A model generated the notes under the pieces. That model searched no databases and had not been told where the DNA came from. It worked only from the letters and a program-made list of their open reading frames with translations. This document shows, one piece after another, positions 48,844 through 60,159 of a DNA stretch of 64,000 nucleotides. Numbering within the stretch: the stretch's first letter is position 1; each line of letters opens with the position of its first letter. The stretch covers positions 23,154,759 to 23,218,758 of the forward strand of contig CM047428.1 in NCBI GenBank assembly GCA_026168455.1, read 5' to 3'. Made by a program: the position numbers and the translations under genes. Source of the DNA: Theocolax elegans (Eukaryota; Arthropoda; Insecta; Hymenoptera; Cerocephalidae).

Positions 48844-49102
48844 TGTAACAATGAGACTCATTTGCTACAAATTAAAAAAAAGGAACGGGCGTCAGGTCTT
48901 GAACCCGAGCCCCTTCGGATCCGAAGGCGTTCACGCTACCACTGCGCTACGCCCGCAATTTGGTCGTAGCTGTACTTTTCCATGTCTTCTGCCTACCGAT
49001 ACGCGCGCCATATGCCAAGTGCCGATTCTTGCGCTGGCCGCGTCGGTACTACAGAGCCCTAAGTGACGGGGATCTGTACTCATACAGATCCACCACGTCA
49101 CA
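48844..49102 (-). repeat. TRIM 5' LTR (right on +)
   Basis: 259 bp, direct copy of 48415-48672. The following ATAT (49103-49106) matches the ATAT at 48411-48414. Confidence 0.9.
48882..48956 (-). ncRNA. tRNA-like segment inside the TRIM 5' LTR
   Basis: Identical to 48453-48527: A box, B box, paired acceptor, D and T stems, and the same disrupted anticodon stem. Because it lies in the upstream LTR, a Pol III start here could transcribe into the element, though any T-run terminator would limit its length. Confidence 0.8.
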
Positions 49103-49106
49103 ATAT

Positions 49107-49789
49107 ATATATACATAATGTATATACATAACTTTATATACACAATAAAATAAATAAACTAACGTTATATTTATTGTCCGTTTAAATAGTGCCATCAGCG
49201 CCATCATATACACATAAGTACAATGTATATCGCATTTTATGTAACCCGCGTCCCATATCCAAATTTAAATTTCAAATTTTTTTAATTTTTTTACAAAAAT
49301 ATTTATTTATAACAATTTTTTTTTTTTATTTATTTTTTAATACAAAAAATCGAATAAAAAAATGAATTATAATAAAAAATTTTATTTATTAAAAAAAACT
49401 AATATTTTTATAACAAAATTTGATATAAAAAAATAGAAAACAGTAAAAAATATTTACCACACACAAAAATAAAATTTTGAAAATAATCTAAATATGTCCA
49501 AATTATTGTAAAATTTTAAATTAAAATTTTTATATAAAATTAAACAAAAAACTTTGTTCTTAAACTTGAAAAATTTGGACTTGAACGTTAAATAAACATA
49601 ACGAATTTATTGCGTCCGCGAATTCTAAGAATATATTGATTTTATATTACTTAAATATATTTGTCTTTTCAAATATTATAATTACTTTTTTCTTAATTTT
49701 TCTTAATTTATTTAATTAATATAAAAAAAGAAATCATGAACGTTTACGTGTTATTAATAACATTGTAATTTAATATAAAAGTTAATAAT
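49107..49789. other. Very AT-rich stretch
   Basis: Poly-A/T rich sequence with no recognised gene. Confidence 0.5.
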
Positions 49790-49980
49790 TCACTCTTCCT
49801 GTACATATTTCAATTTACTTTGTTCACTGAGTTTTTCACTTGACAAATTCATCAATTTAAACTTAAAGTACATATAGGTACCATACACTACTCTAAATAT
49901 ACTACCAAAGAAGGCACCCGATAACACATCTTTGGGACCTAAATTAAATTTATATAATTCTCCAGTAACCATTCCACCAG
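49790..49980 (-). pseudogene. TIMMDC1-like terminal exon (mitochondrial complex I assembly factor), orphan
   Basis: After a strong acceptor (TTTTTTTTATTATGCAG, AG at 49981-49982), 63 codons run to TGA at 49790-49792. They read AGGMVTGELYKFNLG, SGAFFGSIFRVVYGTYMY and EKLSEQSKLKYVQEE. Glycine-rich hydrophobic segments with YKFNLG match the second half of the Tim17-type domain in TIMMDC1, an inner-membrane protein needed to build respiratory complex I. A possible previous exon, ending at a GTAAGT near 50150, is too weak to call. With the rest of the gene missing in this region I take it for a stranded fragment, although the frame is intact and an active gene with an unseen 5' part is not excluded. 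Confidence 0.5.
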
Positions 49981-50549
49981 CTGCATAATAAAAAAAACAA
50001 AGCTTCATACAAATGAATTTCTTCAAAAATTAACAAATTTAAACAATATACATGAATGCTGCTCTATATAAATATATATAAATATAAATTAATTATATTG
50101 TTTCATATAGACAAATTTAAATTGTACAATATTTTATCACATTTACTTACCTTTACTGTCCAAAATATACGTCCCATTAATAATGTTTTACCAAATATTC
50201 TTTAGAAGGAACATTAATGTAAAACAAATAAACTATATGGTTTTATATAAACATATGTAAATTATGTATATATGATTTTTTTTACATCACGTTACCTCTT
50301 CTTTCAAAAATGTGTTTCCTATTACTTCTTTCTTGCCAAATATTTTTTTAAAAATTTTTGAGATATTTGAGGAACAACACTTTTCTCTTCAATACATTGA
50401 TATTCAGAATATTAGAATAATACCTAAAATTTAACATCTATAAATAGATTTTAAATTTATTATTAGAACATATATGTATATGCAAAATAATAATTCTGCA
50501 TACTATAATTACAATTCTAATTTTTATTATTATTATTTTATATAATAAC

Positions 50550-50603
50550 AAAAACCACCAACGGTGCGAGCGCGAAGCGCCAGCTATAGCTTGGCCCCCC
50601 TAG
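50550..50603 (+). mobile_element. Possible Helitron 3' end
   Basis: A GC-rich island in AT-rich DNA: GGTGCGAGCGCGAAGCGC, then AGCTATAGCT, then CCCCCCTAG followed by T. A short hairpin (GCGC-GAA-GCGC) ahead of a terminal CTAG|T fits Helitron ends. The matching TC 5' end was not found, so this is tentative. Confidence 0.3.
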
Positions 50604-51999
50604 TATGTTAATGTAAATATTATATCTGAAGTATGACAGTCCCAAGCCTGTTTTATAGCAGAGGGAAATGTGATAAAAATTTCCAAACCATTATATTTCT
50701 ACAAAGAACAATTGTAAGACTAATTCAAGTAATTTATGCTGTTCTTTTAAATGATGGAATCAGAAAATAGCCAGCGAAATTTTTGTTATTTAATGTTTCT
50801 AATTTCTATTATATACATTACGATCAAATTTTTTTTAATGTAAATAAGTGAAAGGCACCATCAACACATAACCATTTAGTATTATTGTAACGATCGTGCC
50901 TGGAATGTAAAAGCGTATAGCTTTTACATATTTCGGTCCCACTAGTTAATTCAATATATTTCCAACATAATTCCGGAAATCTTCAACCTAAACCATGAAG
51001 AAATAAGCGACTTGATATATTTAAATACTCACATATTAAGATGTTATGCGTGCAAATTAGAATGCCTCTTAACCAGAAATTGTGTTAATATAATTAATAA
51101 TACCGAATTGAACGATTTAAGAATCCACATCGAAGAAGTAAACAACAAGAATCATTTACTACACAATCCGAATTAAATACATCAAAAACAAACACCTGGA
51201 TATTTAACAATATAAATAAAGATAGAAATACCGACAATAAGAAAACACGCTTATATATGTATAGGTATACTGATTACCAAGACTTAATCTACGTCAAAAT
51301 TCATAGCCTTTTATCACAAGCTCTATATTAATACTAAAAAAAACAAATTCACCTCTAACACAAAAACACAAAATCTAAATAAAGAAGTCAGTGCGAATTT
51401 GGATGAAAAATTAAAGTATGTTACAATCTAAGATGCACCCGATGCCACAATCAACTATGAAAACTTTAAATCACTATTAGAAAATATCAACAAAGTTAGG
51501 AAGCTAATCAACATAATTTAACAGTATATACAAACGAGAACGACCTAAATGAACTCACCAAATTTATTAGAGAAATAATATAATTTAGCTGTAATAATAG
51601 AAGTATTAAATTAAAATATACCTCGATACTTAGAAGTATAAACAATCCATCACAAGAAATTATACCATACCAGATCCCTGTAAACTCAAAATCAGAATAC
51701 TAATCGTAATAATAAACAATAACAGTAAATGGCCAACATAATTCAGTGCAACCTTAATAGCTTAAAAACTCAATATGAAAGTCTACAAATGTTAATCACT
51801 GTAACAGATATTGACGTAATTTGCTTACAAAAACTAATCTAAAATAGAATGACACAATTAAATTAAAAAATTTCACAACATATATCTAAAACCGAAATAA
51901 CTGTTTAGCAGCTAGTAGAGGGGCAGCCATTTTAGCAAAAAATAAATTTGAAATTCAAAAAATAAATCTTAATACGCAACTTGAAGCAATCCCAGATGG

Positions 52000-54075
52000 C
52001 GAAGACAATTCTCGAAGAACTCAAAAAGAATTCGAAGAAGTTCGAAAGAATTCGTAAATCAGTTTAGATTTGTACGGAAAATATTCATAAAGAAATATTA
52101 AAGACGTGGGTCTATGTCCGCTAAAATGAACTCAAAAATATTTCTTTAAATTAACAATTTTCGAAATTTATTATGTATATAGTCAAAAGGGTTCATATAT
52201 ATATAGGAAAGACTGAGGCATTTTTGAACTTTTTTTTTATTTATTTTTTTTCTTATCGAAAACGATATAATTTTATACTTGGGACATGGCAACTTCAAGT
52301 ACTTGCCTCTAGCTATTAAGATAAATTTTTTTACCAACGATATTTATTGATAGGACGGTTTATTTTACGGTTGAAGAAAAAGGCATTTTGTTCAAAAATG
52401 CCCCAACCCTAGGGTATTTTTGAACTTATTTGCGATTTATTTTTTTTCGATGTAAACAAACTAACGGAACTTCAAATCCATACTTTCAAGCAACTCTTAG
52501 AAATTTTTTCGGCACCAAATTTATCAATACAACATTGTACACTTACCAACTTTCACACTAAAACAAAAGTTATTTTTGTGAAATTTAACTAGGTTTCGTT
52601 TCTTTTAGATTGGACATATAATGAATATACGATAAAATCACCGTGCACCCATTTACTTAACACGTTCAAATTTACCCCAGGGTTCGTGTTAAAAATTACC
52701 CCAAAAATAGAAAAAAAACTTTAGATACACAGTGCGCAGCAGTAAATTAATATTTTTCAACGTAATTACGATCAAAAGAAAGCCAGTATGAATACTTTTA
52801 ACGTGTGTTTTCCAAACTTATAAAAATTGTTATTTATTTTCTCAATTGTACATCATTTAAAGTATTTGGATTTACAACGACTTAATAATTCATTTAATAA
52901 ATAAATTTATTAAAAAATTTACTAACAAATTAATTTTTTATTTTATTTATACGTCTATAACATATATATTTAATCTTGTATTAGGTTTCAATTTTCGTTT
53001 CGGGCAATTTTCAAAAATATTTTCTTTTTCAACGCCTAAACTTGGACTTTTCGATATATTTTCAGTTTATAAAAGATTACTGCCCTTTGAAATGTTTGTT
53101 TGAAGTTTTGGTATTATATTAATTTTTTTAGAATTAACAATTTCATCATTTAAGTCCAAATCCTTAGATTTTTTTACATGGTATTTTAATGTGCTTTTAT
53201 TTATTCAAAACACACTTCAACACTTGCCGTGTTCGAAAAGTTATGTTCGGTAAATTCTCTGTCGGTACCACTTACCGTTACCTTACCAACAGAATTTAAA
53301 GACGAACATTGGTATTGAAAAACGGTCTTTATAATATACTACTACATGTACGTAAGAACTATTGTTCAATTTAGTTTGAATCTAACGTAAAATTTAATTA
53401 AATTCTTGTATTTCCGGTAGGGCAAACTAGCCCCACGATTTTGAGCAACTTAGCCCCAAATGGTACAAATGACTTTAAATGCACGTAACTCTGTTAACAA
53501 TTGACTGTCAGAGACCAGCCGCACGTCAAAATGTTCGTCTGAAAGTATAGAATTTAACTGTCTACCGCCGCAGATTGCAATATTCTTCTTTCGCTCGCAA
53601 AATGTATTTCTGCACGAGCAAAAAGATACTAATGCAAAGTGGAAAAACAGTTTTTTGGTATTAACTTTTCGAGTGCTTTGAAATCCATAAATGTATCTCG
53701 GGATAAAGATTTGTAAATGAGAAAGTAACCTTTTTACCGGGGCTCAATTTTAAAAAACGCATTCTGCGTGAAAATATTTCAAAAGGTCAAATTAGCCCCG
53801 TGGTCAACTTAGCCCTGTCCTCCCCTATATATTCGTTATCAACTTTAAAAAAATTCTTTACAATAGAATAATTATTTGTATGTAAAGTATTCGCAAAATG
53901 TTAATATATTATATTAACTATACTATATTATATATTATAATAATATATTTTATAATATACTATAGTAGTAACAATAAAAATATAATATTATTAAACTATT
54001 TTTGGACGAACAATAACTTCTTTTACCATCAATAAAAATATAAATTAAAACAATCTCTATATGTAACTTAACGTA
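52000..54075. mobile_element. ~2-kb AT-rich insertion splitting the LINE endonuclease
   Basis: Sequence between two halves of the LINE endonuclease. It contains repeated words AAAAATGCCCCA and TTTACCCCA (52395-52705), and a pair in direct order: AACTAGCCCC...CAACTTAGCCCC (53427-53459) and AATTAGCCCC...CAACTTAGCCC (53788-53817). I see no transposase. It is probably one or two non-autonomous elements; exact ends are not resolved. Confidence 0.45.
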
Positions 54076-55879
54076 GGCAACAGATGCAAAATTGACTTCA
54101 AAGAACTTCAAAACTTATTAGAACAACTTCCTGCACCATTTTTACTACTTTAATTACTACTTTAAATACTTTAATTGTGACTTTAAAAACTATAGTACTA
54201 TGTATAAAGTCGACGAAAGAGGCAAAATTACAGAAAAAATCATCATAAACAGCGACATAATATTACTAAATGACTATAGGCCTACAATTTTTCAAACGGT
54301 AAAACAAGTTCAATAAATTCAACTTTGCAGCAATGTAGCAGCAAAATATCCACTGATATCGATTGGGAAATAATGGGAGATCTACATGGAAGTGACCATT
54401 TCCCGATACTAATTAAAATACATTAACAGTTAAATGACATAAATACAAATCAACTTAAATGACACTATAACAAGGCAAACTGGGAACTTTTCCAACAAAT
54501 AGTGAATCAAAAAACTAAAAGTATTATAGAAAAACAACAAAAAAAAACAGATAGAATTTAGAAAATGAACATAAATAATTTAGTAAAAGAACTCTCAAAT
54601 ATAATATTAGAAGCGGCTAATATTAGCATTCCTAAATCAAAATAATAATTTTAAAAAAATCAAAAATACATAAATAGATTGTAGAATGAAAAATGCAAAA
54701 TAAGCGATTAAAGAAGCAAAAAGATCCTTGTATAAATATAAAAGAAACAAAATTAACAACAAAATTGAACATCAACGATTAAAAGCAATCGCAAAAGGAA
54801 CAATTAAAGACGCAAAACAAAACTTGTGGATAGATTACCTAAAAACTATAAATTATCAATCCTAACAAATCATAGCAAATACCTTAGCTGAAAAATTTGC
54901 AGAGAACTTCAGTAACCAAAACATAAAACAATTTCTAAAAAAATTAACATTGATACCTCATTAATTCAAGATAACAGTATTATAATTAATCAAAAAATAA
55001 TCTTTTTGATGAACTGTTAAGTAATAGAATCCAGTAAAACCAACAGCCCAGGACCAGATGCAATACCGAATATGCTTGTTAAAAAGCTTCTCGAAGAAAC
55101 TCTAAAATTACCTGTTAGAAATCTATAATATCATCTGGCTACAAAAAATATTTCCTGAGACATGGCAACAAGTAAATATAACAAAAACAACTTTGGACCA
55201 ATTGCTCTAGCATGCTGTCTATACAAGATCCTGGAAAAAAATATCAATAAATTAAATGACTTCAATTGATATCAATAAAATCAATGACTTAAATGATACC
55301 TTGAATCTAAAAATATAATCTCCAAAAACCAAATAGGGGATTTAGAGAAAACTACACATCAATCGATTGTCTAGCCACACTAGAATAAAACTTACGCGGA
55401 TATGCGATGCATTCGCTATAACGTTCACCACCTGATTGCAGTATGTCTAGATCTCAAAAATGATTACGACTACGGGGAGATATAGTTTTCGAATTACTAA
55501 TTAAACATAAATTGACAGAAAAATAAGAGTCAAAGTCAACAGCTCATACTCCAAACTAACTAACATAGAAAACGGAGTCCCGCAAGACTCGGTAATTAGT
55601 GTTAACAATATTTTTAACTCAATAAACCAAATGACCGAACATATAGATTTACCAGTTTAATCCACTATATTTGCTGACGATATAATCATTTTCATTACAG
55701 GAAAAAATTGCATTAGGAACAATTACTGAAGGTTTCAAAATTTCTCAAAGAAAACTCAAGCTATTTATTTTTAAAAACAAAACAATGAAAAAAGAAAACT
55801 TAAAATTATTAATTTCCAATACTAAAAATAGAACTGTTAATGAAATAAAAATACCAAATCATATAGAAAATCTAAAGGA

Positions 55880-56170
55880 ATAATACAAAGGAAAATGTTT
55901 ATATCGATTTTTGGTAAACAAACCAAATAATTATTTAATTGGCGACGTTTCGATGAAAGTCCTCCATCCTCATCAGACTATACCTATATTAAATCAACTA
56001 TTTTTTACAACATTCTACACTTTTCTATTTAAATTTTTATGGAATTACTTACTGTTTGATCAATTATTGCATTGATACTTGACATTACGTATAATTTCCA
56101 TAGTATCTCTAATGTGTCGCTCTATAAATAAAAACAAAAGTCGTAGCAAAACAAATATTCTTATGTTAAA
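55880..56170 (-). mobile_element. Penelope-like element terminal fragment
   Basis: A block inside the LINE RT region carrying, on the minus strand, GTCTGATGAGGATGGAG... and ATCGAAACGTCGCC, the hallmark of Penelope-like element ends. The remainder is AT-rich with no RT. It sits next to the MITE at 56181 and is part of the second interruption of the LINE. Confidence 0.5.
55943..55977 (-). ncRNA. Hammerhead-ribozyme-like motif
   Basis: On the minus strand CTGATGAG and CGAAAC, the two conserved hammerhead core strands, are 14 nt apart and followed by GTC. GATG and CATC can pair as a short stem II. Hammerhead motifs of this type are known at the ends of Penelope-like elements. Stem II is imperfect next to the core, so activity is doubtful. 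Confidence 0.45.
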
Positions 56171-56180
56171 TTTGCACTGA

Positions 56181-56857
56181 CAAGGAGAGGTCACACCCTC
56201 TGGAAAACGGATCCTTACCAAACTCTAGGATATAATTTCTACTATAAAATCATGCAGAAAGCCGGAGTTTTAGTGTCCAATGGCCATTTTTACGATAGAT
56301 ATAAGCAAATAATGAAAAATCTCGCCGAAAAAACCGTTGAGTTTGAATGCTTATAACTCAAAAACATTTAAAGATGTACGAATAAACTAAATTTTGAAAG
56401 AAAGCTGAGATCGAGTAGATACGTTCTAAAAAAAAAGAAGCTCTAATATTTTAATATGGTCAAAAGTTATGGGAGAAATAAGAATTAGCCGCAATTTAGG
56501 GCTAAAAAAGTCATTAAATTGTAACTTTAAATTTTCGATAAAATTTTGGCTAATTCTTATTTCTCCCATAACTTTTTACCATATTAAAATATTAGAGCTT
56601 CCTTTTTTTTAGAACGTATCTACTCGATCTCAGCTTTCTTTCAAAATTCAGTTTATACGTACATCTTGAATTGTTTCTGAGTTATAAGCATTCAAACTTA
56701 ACGGTTTTTTCGGCGAGATTTTTCATTATTTGCTTATATCTATCGTAAAAATGGCCATTGGACACTAAATCTCCGGCTTTCTGCATGATGTTATAGTAGA
56801 AATTATATCCTAGAGTTTGGTAAGGATCCGTTTTCCAGAGGGTGTGACCTCTCCTTG
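56181..56857. mobile_element. 677-bp foldback MITE, CAAGGAGAGGTCACACC family
   Basis: Left end CAAGGAGAGGTCACACC, right end its inverse at 56857. Arms of ~300 bp carry GCCGGAGTTTTAG- and TAGATATAAGCAAATAATG-type words shared with the element at 35927-36507. The open frame on the minus strand (56682-56942) is arm sequence, not a gene. Confidence 0.85.
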
Positions 56858-58395
56858 TGAGATTGAGGCTATGTTTAATTACTATACCTTTCTTCTCTGA
56901 ATCCTCCACATATAACATCATATTTTTTAACTTAATTAACATATAAATAAATTAATTCAACAATCATAAAAAATCTTTAACAAAATCAAATTTTGCTAGT
57001 CATATCACAGACGGTTTTGTAAAGCTATATAATTCAAATTTTCGAGACACTAAATGATAAATATAATTTAAATTTGAGAAATTCTAAGACAATCTTTGAC
57101 AATTTATACAAGTCTAGATTTAATCGAATTTTTATAATTATTGACAAAACAAATTAATTTTTTTAAATTTATTTATTGATTGTAAATAAAATATATATAT
57201 TGATATTCAAATTTTCTTGATGTGTCTGGGCAATTAACTTAAGTATACATAACCAAATAAAAACTTGTATGAAACAAAATCAAGAGTACCGAAACCAATG
57301 TATTACAGTTTTCAAAATTATTTGAAAGATTATAAAATAAAAATTCCTGACTTATATACATCGCAACCGTTGCCTAATAAACACTGGTACAATAACACGG
57401 AAACTAACTTTTTAATCATCGACAAAAATCCAATCCTTACATATCATGATATAAAAAATAAATTCCCAGGATACCAACATATCCTCACCATAACGAACAA
57501 AATTAACGAAATCATTAAAGCAGCAGCCATATTACCTAACAAAGAAAAAATTTTCCATCATGGCACAGTCAACTTTTTATATTAAATTACTGATTTTAAA
57601 AACTATCGAGTACGCAAAAACCAAAAAACAAAAATTCATAGTGCACATAAATCTTTCAAAAATTGACAACATCAACCTAAATAACACAAAAGATCATATA
57701 GAATTACTCTAATACTTAATGAATTAAATAAATTAAATGGAGAAACTATACTATATTACTCTACGATACATGAAAACGAAAAGGATCTACAAACAGAAAG
57801 CCAATTAGCTTGTGAACTAAAATACAGTAAGATAAACTATAAAATAAACAAAGAAGTCCTTTTAAATAGAATAAATAAAAAAGATATTTGAAGAACGGCA
57901 AATATGGATTACAAATAACAAAAACTACTATCTTAAATTATTCAATACCAAAAAAAAATTATATTTTAAATTATTTAATACCACAATTCAACTATAAAAT
58001 TCAATAAACGAAATCAGATAATTATCACCAGACTGCGTATTGGACACACAAAACAACTCATCAACACATTATAAATAAAGATTACCAATCCATATGTGAA
58101 CAGTGCAAAAGTAATATCTCCATACAACACCTGATTATAGACTGTCTTAAATATAAAAAAGAAAGAACGGAGTACAACATCAAACCGAATTTAAAAGACA
58201 ATTCAAATAATAGTGTACAGTATAAAAATGTAGTCAGATTTATAGACAAAACAATCTATAGACAATTTATTTAATGTATCAATATAATTAATGTATGTAT
58301 ATGTATATATTTAATAAATGTAAAAAATTGTAAAACCATAAAGTCGCTAATACCCAAATTGATGGATGCGACAATAAATAAATAAACGAAAAAAA

Positions 58396-58538
58396 TGTGA
58401 TATCTAGGTGATTGGCGACTTATGAGTGAATTTAATACAATTTCGAAAAGTGTTCGACAAAAAGTATTTATCGTATTTGAAACAATTTCAAAATTGTTTT
58501 AAATTCACTTTTACGTAGCCAATCACAGATATCACATT
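58396..58538. mobile_element. Short palindromic MITE next to the LINE tail
   Basis: Inverted ends GTGATATCTAGGTGATTGGC and GCCAATCACAGATATCAC with mirrored GTGAATTTAA and TTAAATTCAC inside. About 143 bp. Confidence 0.7.
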
Positions 58539-58792
58539 CCTGTGCTTTTATTAACATTTATATAAAATTTTTAAAAAGTATTCAATGATAAGTTGTGGTC
58601 GAATACTTGCCCATCTCTGGTTAAATAATTTCTTTAGATTCAGTAGAAACTTCTGTGAGTAATCTTTCAACAAATTGCTTAAATTTTACATAATATTTTT
58701 TACAGTTTTTATTTATTAAAATATATTATAGGTATAAATAAAAAATTATTCAACACACTGTTATTCTTGCATAAAAAATTAATTTGTCTAAT

Positions 58793-59720
58793 ATTGTTTT
58801 ATAATAAACAAACTATATATTTAAATTAAAAAAAGCTTATGTAAAGATTATTTTCAGGCATATTCACAAAAAGTTTCAGATAAATCCGAAAATTGTAGTA
58901 ATATATCGCACCGAACAATAATATTGACATATTTTTCTGCATAACTTTGTTTAAAATTATTCTGTTTTGGTCAAATATAAAAGAAAATATATTTCTAGTA
59001 CATATATGCCACTACAGAAGTTTTAGATCATTAAGATGAAAAACCAAAAAAAATTGTTTTAATATGTTAATATTCAGTGAAAGCAACAAATAATATTGGT
59101 ACACTGAGAAAAGATTTATTGTTGTGATAAGAAATTCTAATGTTACTTCTACCAAGTCAATTTGATGGTCATGAGACAATAATTTTTATTTGTAAACTTT
59201 ACCAAGTTCACTTGGGTAGCGAAAAATACAAGTTATATTGATTGTTTATAGTGTCTTAATTGTTTATATATGTTTTATAATAAACAAACTATATATTTAA
59301 ATTAAAAAAGCTTATGTAAAGATTATTTTCAGGCATATTCACAAAAAGTTTCAGATAAATCCGAAAATTGTAGTAATATATCGCACCGAACAATAATATT
59401 GACATATTTTTCTGCATAACTTTGTTTAAAATTATTCTGTTTTGGTCAAATATAAAAGAAAATATATTTCTAGTACATATATGCCACTACAGAAGTTTTA
59501 GATCATTAAGATGAAAAACCAAAAAAATTGTTTTTAATATGTTAATATTCAGTGAAAGCAACAATAATATTGGTACACTGAGAAAAGATTTATTGTTGTG
59601 ATAAGAAATTCTAATGTTACTTCTACCAAGTCAATTTGATGGTCATGAGACAATAATTTTTATTTGTAAACTTTACCAAGTTCACTTGGGTAGCGAAAAA
59701 TACAAGTTATTTATATTTGA
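58793..59720. repeat. Tandem duplication of a ~476-bp AT-rich unit
   Basis: Copies ~58793-59268 and ~59269-59720 starting TTTTATAATAAACAAACTAT. They differ by a few homopolymer indels. A block starting CACTGAGAAAAGATTTATTG in each resembles the ends of the 23.0-kb MITE. No gene. Confidence 0.85.
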
Positions 59721-59939
59721 TTGTTTATAGTGTCTATAATTTTTATTTATAAAACTAACAAATAATACGAATAACAAAATGTGTAAGAATAGTATTTGGT
59801 TAATTTTTCAACTAATCTCACGAGTTCGCTATTGCATAATATTTTACAATCAAGTCCCACATAAATAATCAAATCCTTTTTCTCACTGTAATAAACAATA
59901 ATTCTCAATTGACAATATTAAATTATTATTTTCTTGTAG

Positions 59940-60159
59940 AATACTTTGGTTAATCGTCATTATCATCTCGCTTGTTTCCGCTGGCGAATTGGCCAATAAA
60001 TTTTACGAAAGGCACGAATCGGCGAATATGCGAACGACCGTAGTAACAAATCAATTTCCATCGCTAAAGCTCGCTGCACCAGCAGTGACATTGTGCCCAG
60101 GGAATTTGGTATCCGCCGAAAGGCTCATGCCTTTTCTGAATATGCAAAATCGATTGTGG
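59940..60159 (+). CDS. Pickpocket-type DEG/ENaC sodium channel, exon 2
   Basis: The acceptor TTTTCTTGTAG (AG at 59938-59939) opens a frame that completes the Arg codon begun in exon 1. It reads ILWLIVIIISLVSAGELANK (membrane helix 1), then TVVTNQFPSLKLAAPAVTLC, the start of the extracellular finger region of pickpocket channels (the PAVT.C signature). A GTATAT donor at 60160 after LWV-coding sequence is plausible, giving 220 nt and phase 0. The remaining exons (rest of the extracellular domain and helix 2) are not found in 60.2-64.0 kb and should lie to the right. The intron before this exon is full of transposable elements on both strands, yet the exon and its phase are intact. Confidence 0.85.

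Larger units (their letters stand above)
48415..49102 (-). mobile_element. Complete TRIM (terminal-repeat retrotransposon in miniature), 688 bp
   Basis: Two direct terminal repeats (48415-48672 and 48844-49102, 258 and 259 bp) differ by one T. Each runs TG...CA on the minus strand (TGTGACGTGG to CATTGTTACA). Between them are 171 bp with no coding capacity. On the minus strand a primer-binding site, TGGCGCCCAACA, directly follows the 5' LTR, and a polypurine tract, GGCGGGGGGGAGT, directly precedes the 3' LTR. ATAT flanks both sides. So this is a non-autonomous LTR element mobilised in trans by an unknown partner. Known family fact: TRIMs with ATAT target duplications were described in harvester ants. 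Near-identical LTRs mean recent insertion. It lies in the pickpocket intron. Confidence 0.92.
50940..58390 (+). pseudogene. Long dead I-like LINE, interrupted by later insertions
   Basis: Pieces of one LINE appear in order on +. First comes a gag-like ORF1 (~50950-51720). ORF2 starts near 51730 with an AP endonuclease beginning IIQCNLNSLKTQYESLQML and DVICLQK. After a 2-kb insertion the endonuclease continues (ELQNLLEQLPAPF at ~54100; DLHGSDHFPI at ~54375-54405). RT follows: SPGPDAIPNMLV at ~55045, FGPIALACCLYKILEKN at ~55195, NGVPQDSVIS at ~55573, and the catalytic FADDIIIF at ~55672. After a second insertion come RNase H-like pieces (~57600) and a C-terminal motif, TRLRIGHTKQLINTL, with CEQCKSN (~58030-58110). 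The 3' end is TAAATAAATAAA at ~58375-58387. Frameshifts and stops are everywhere. Domain order (endonuclease, RT, RNase H) fits the I group. Confidence 0.8.

Noticed and set aside
56682..56942. 86-codon minus-strand frame
   Set aside because: It is the arm of the foldback MITE; the same peptide would be read, inverted, from the other arm.
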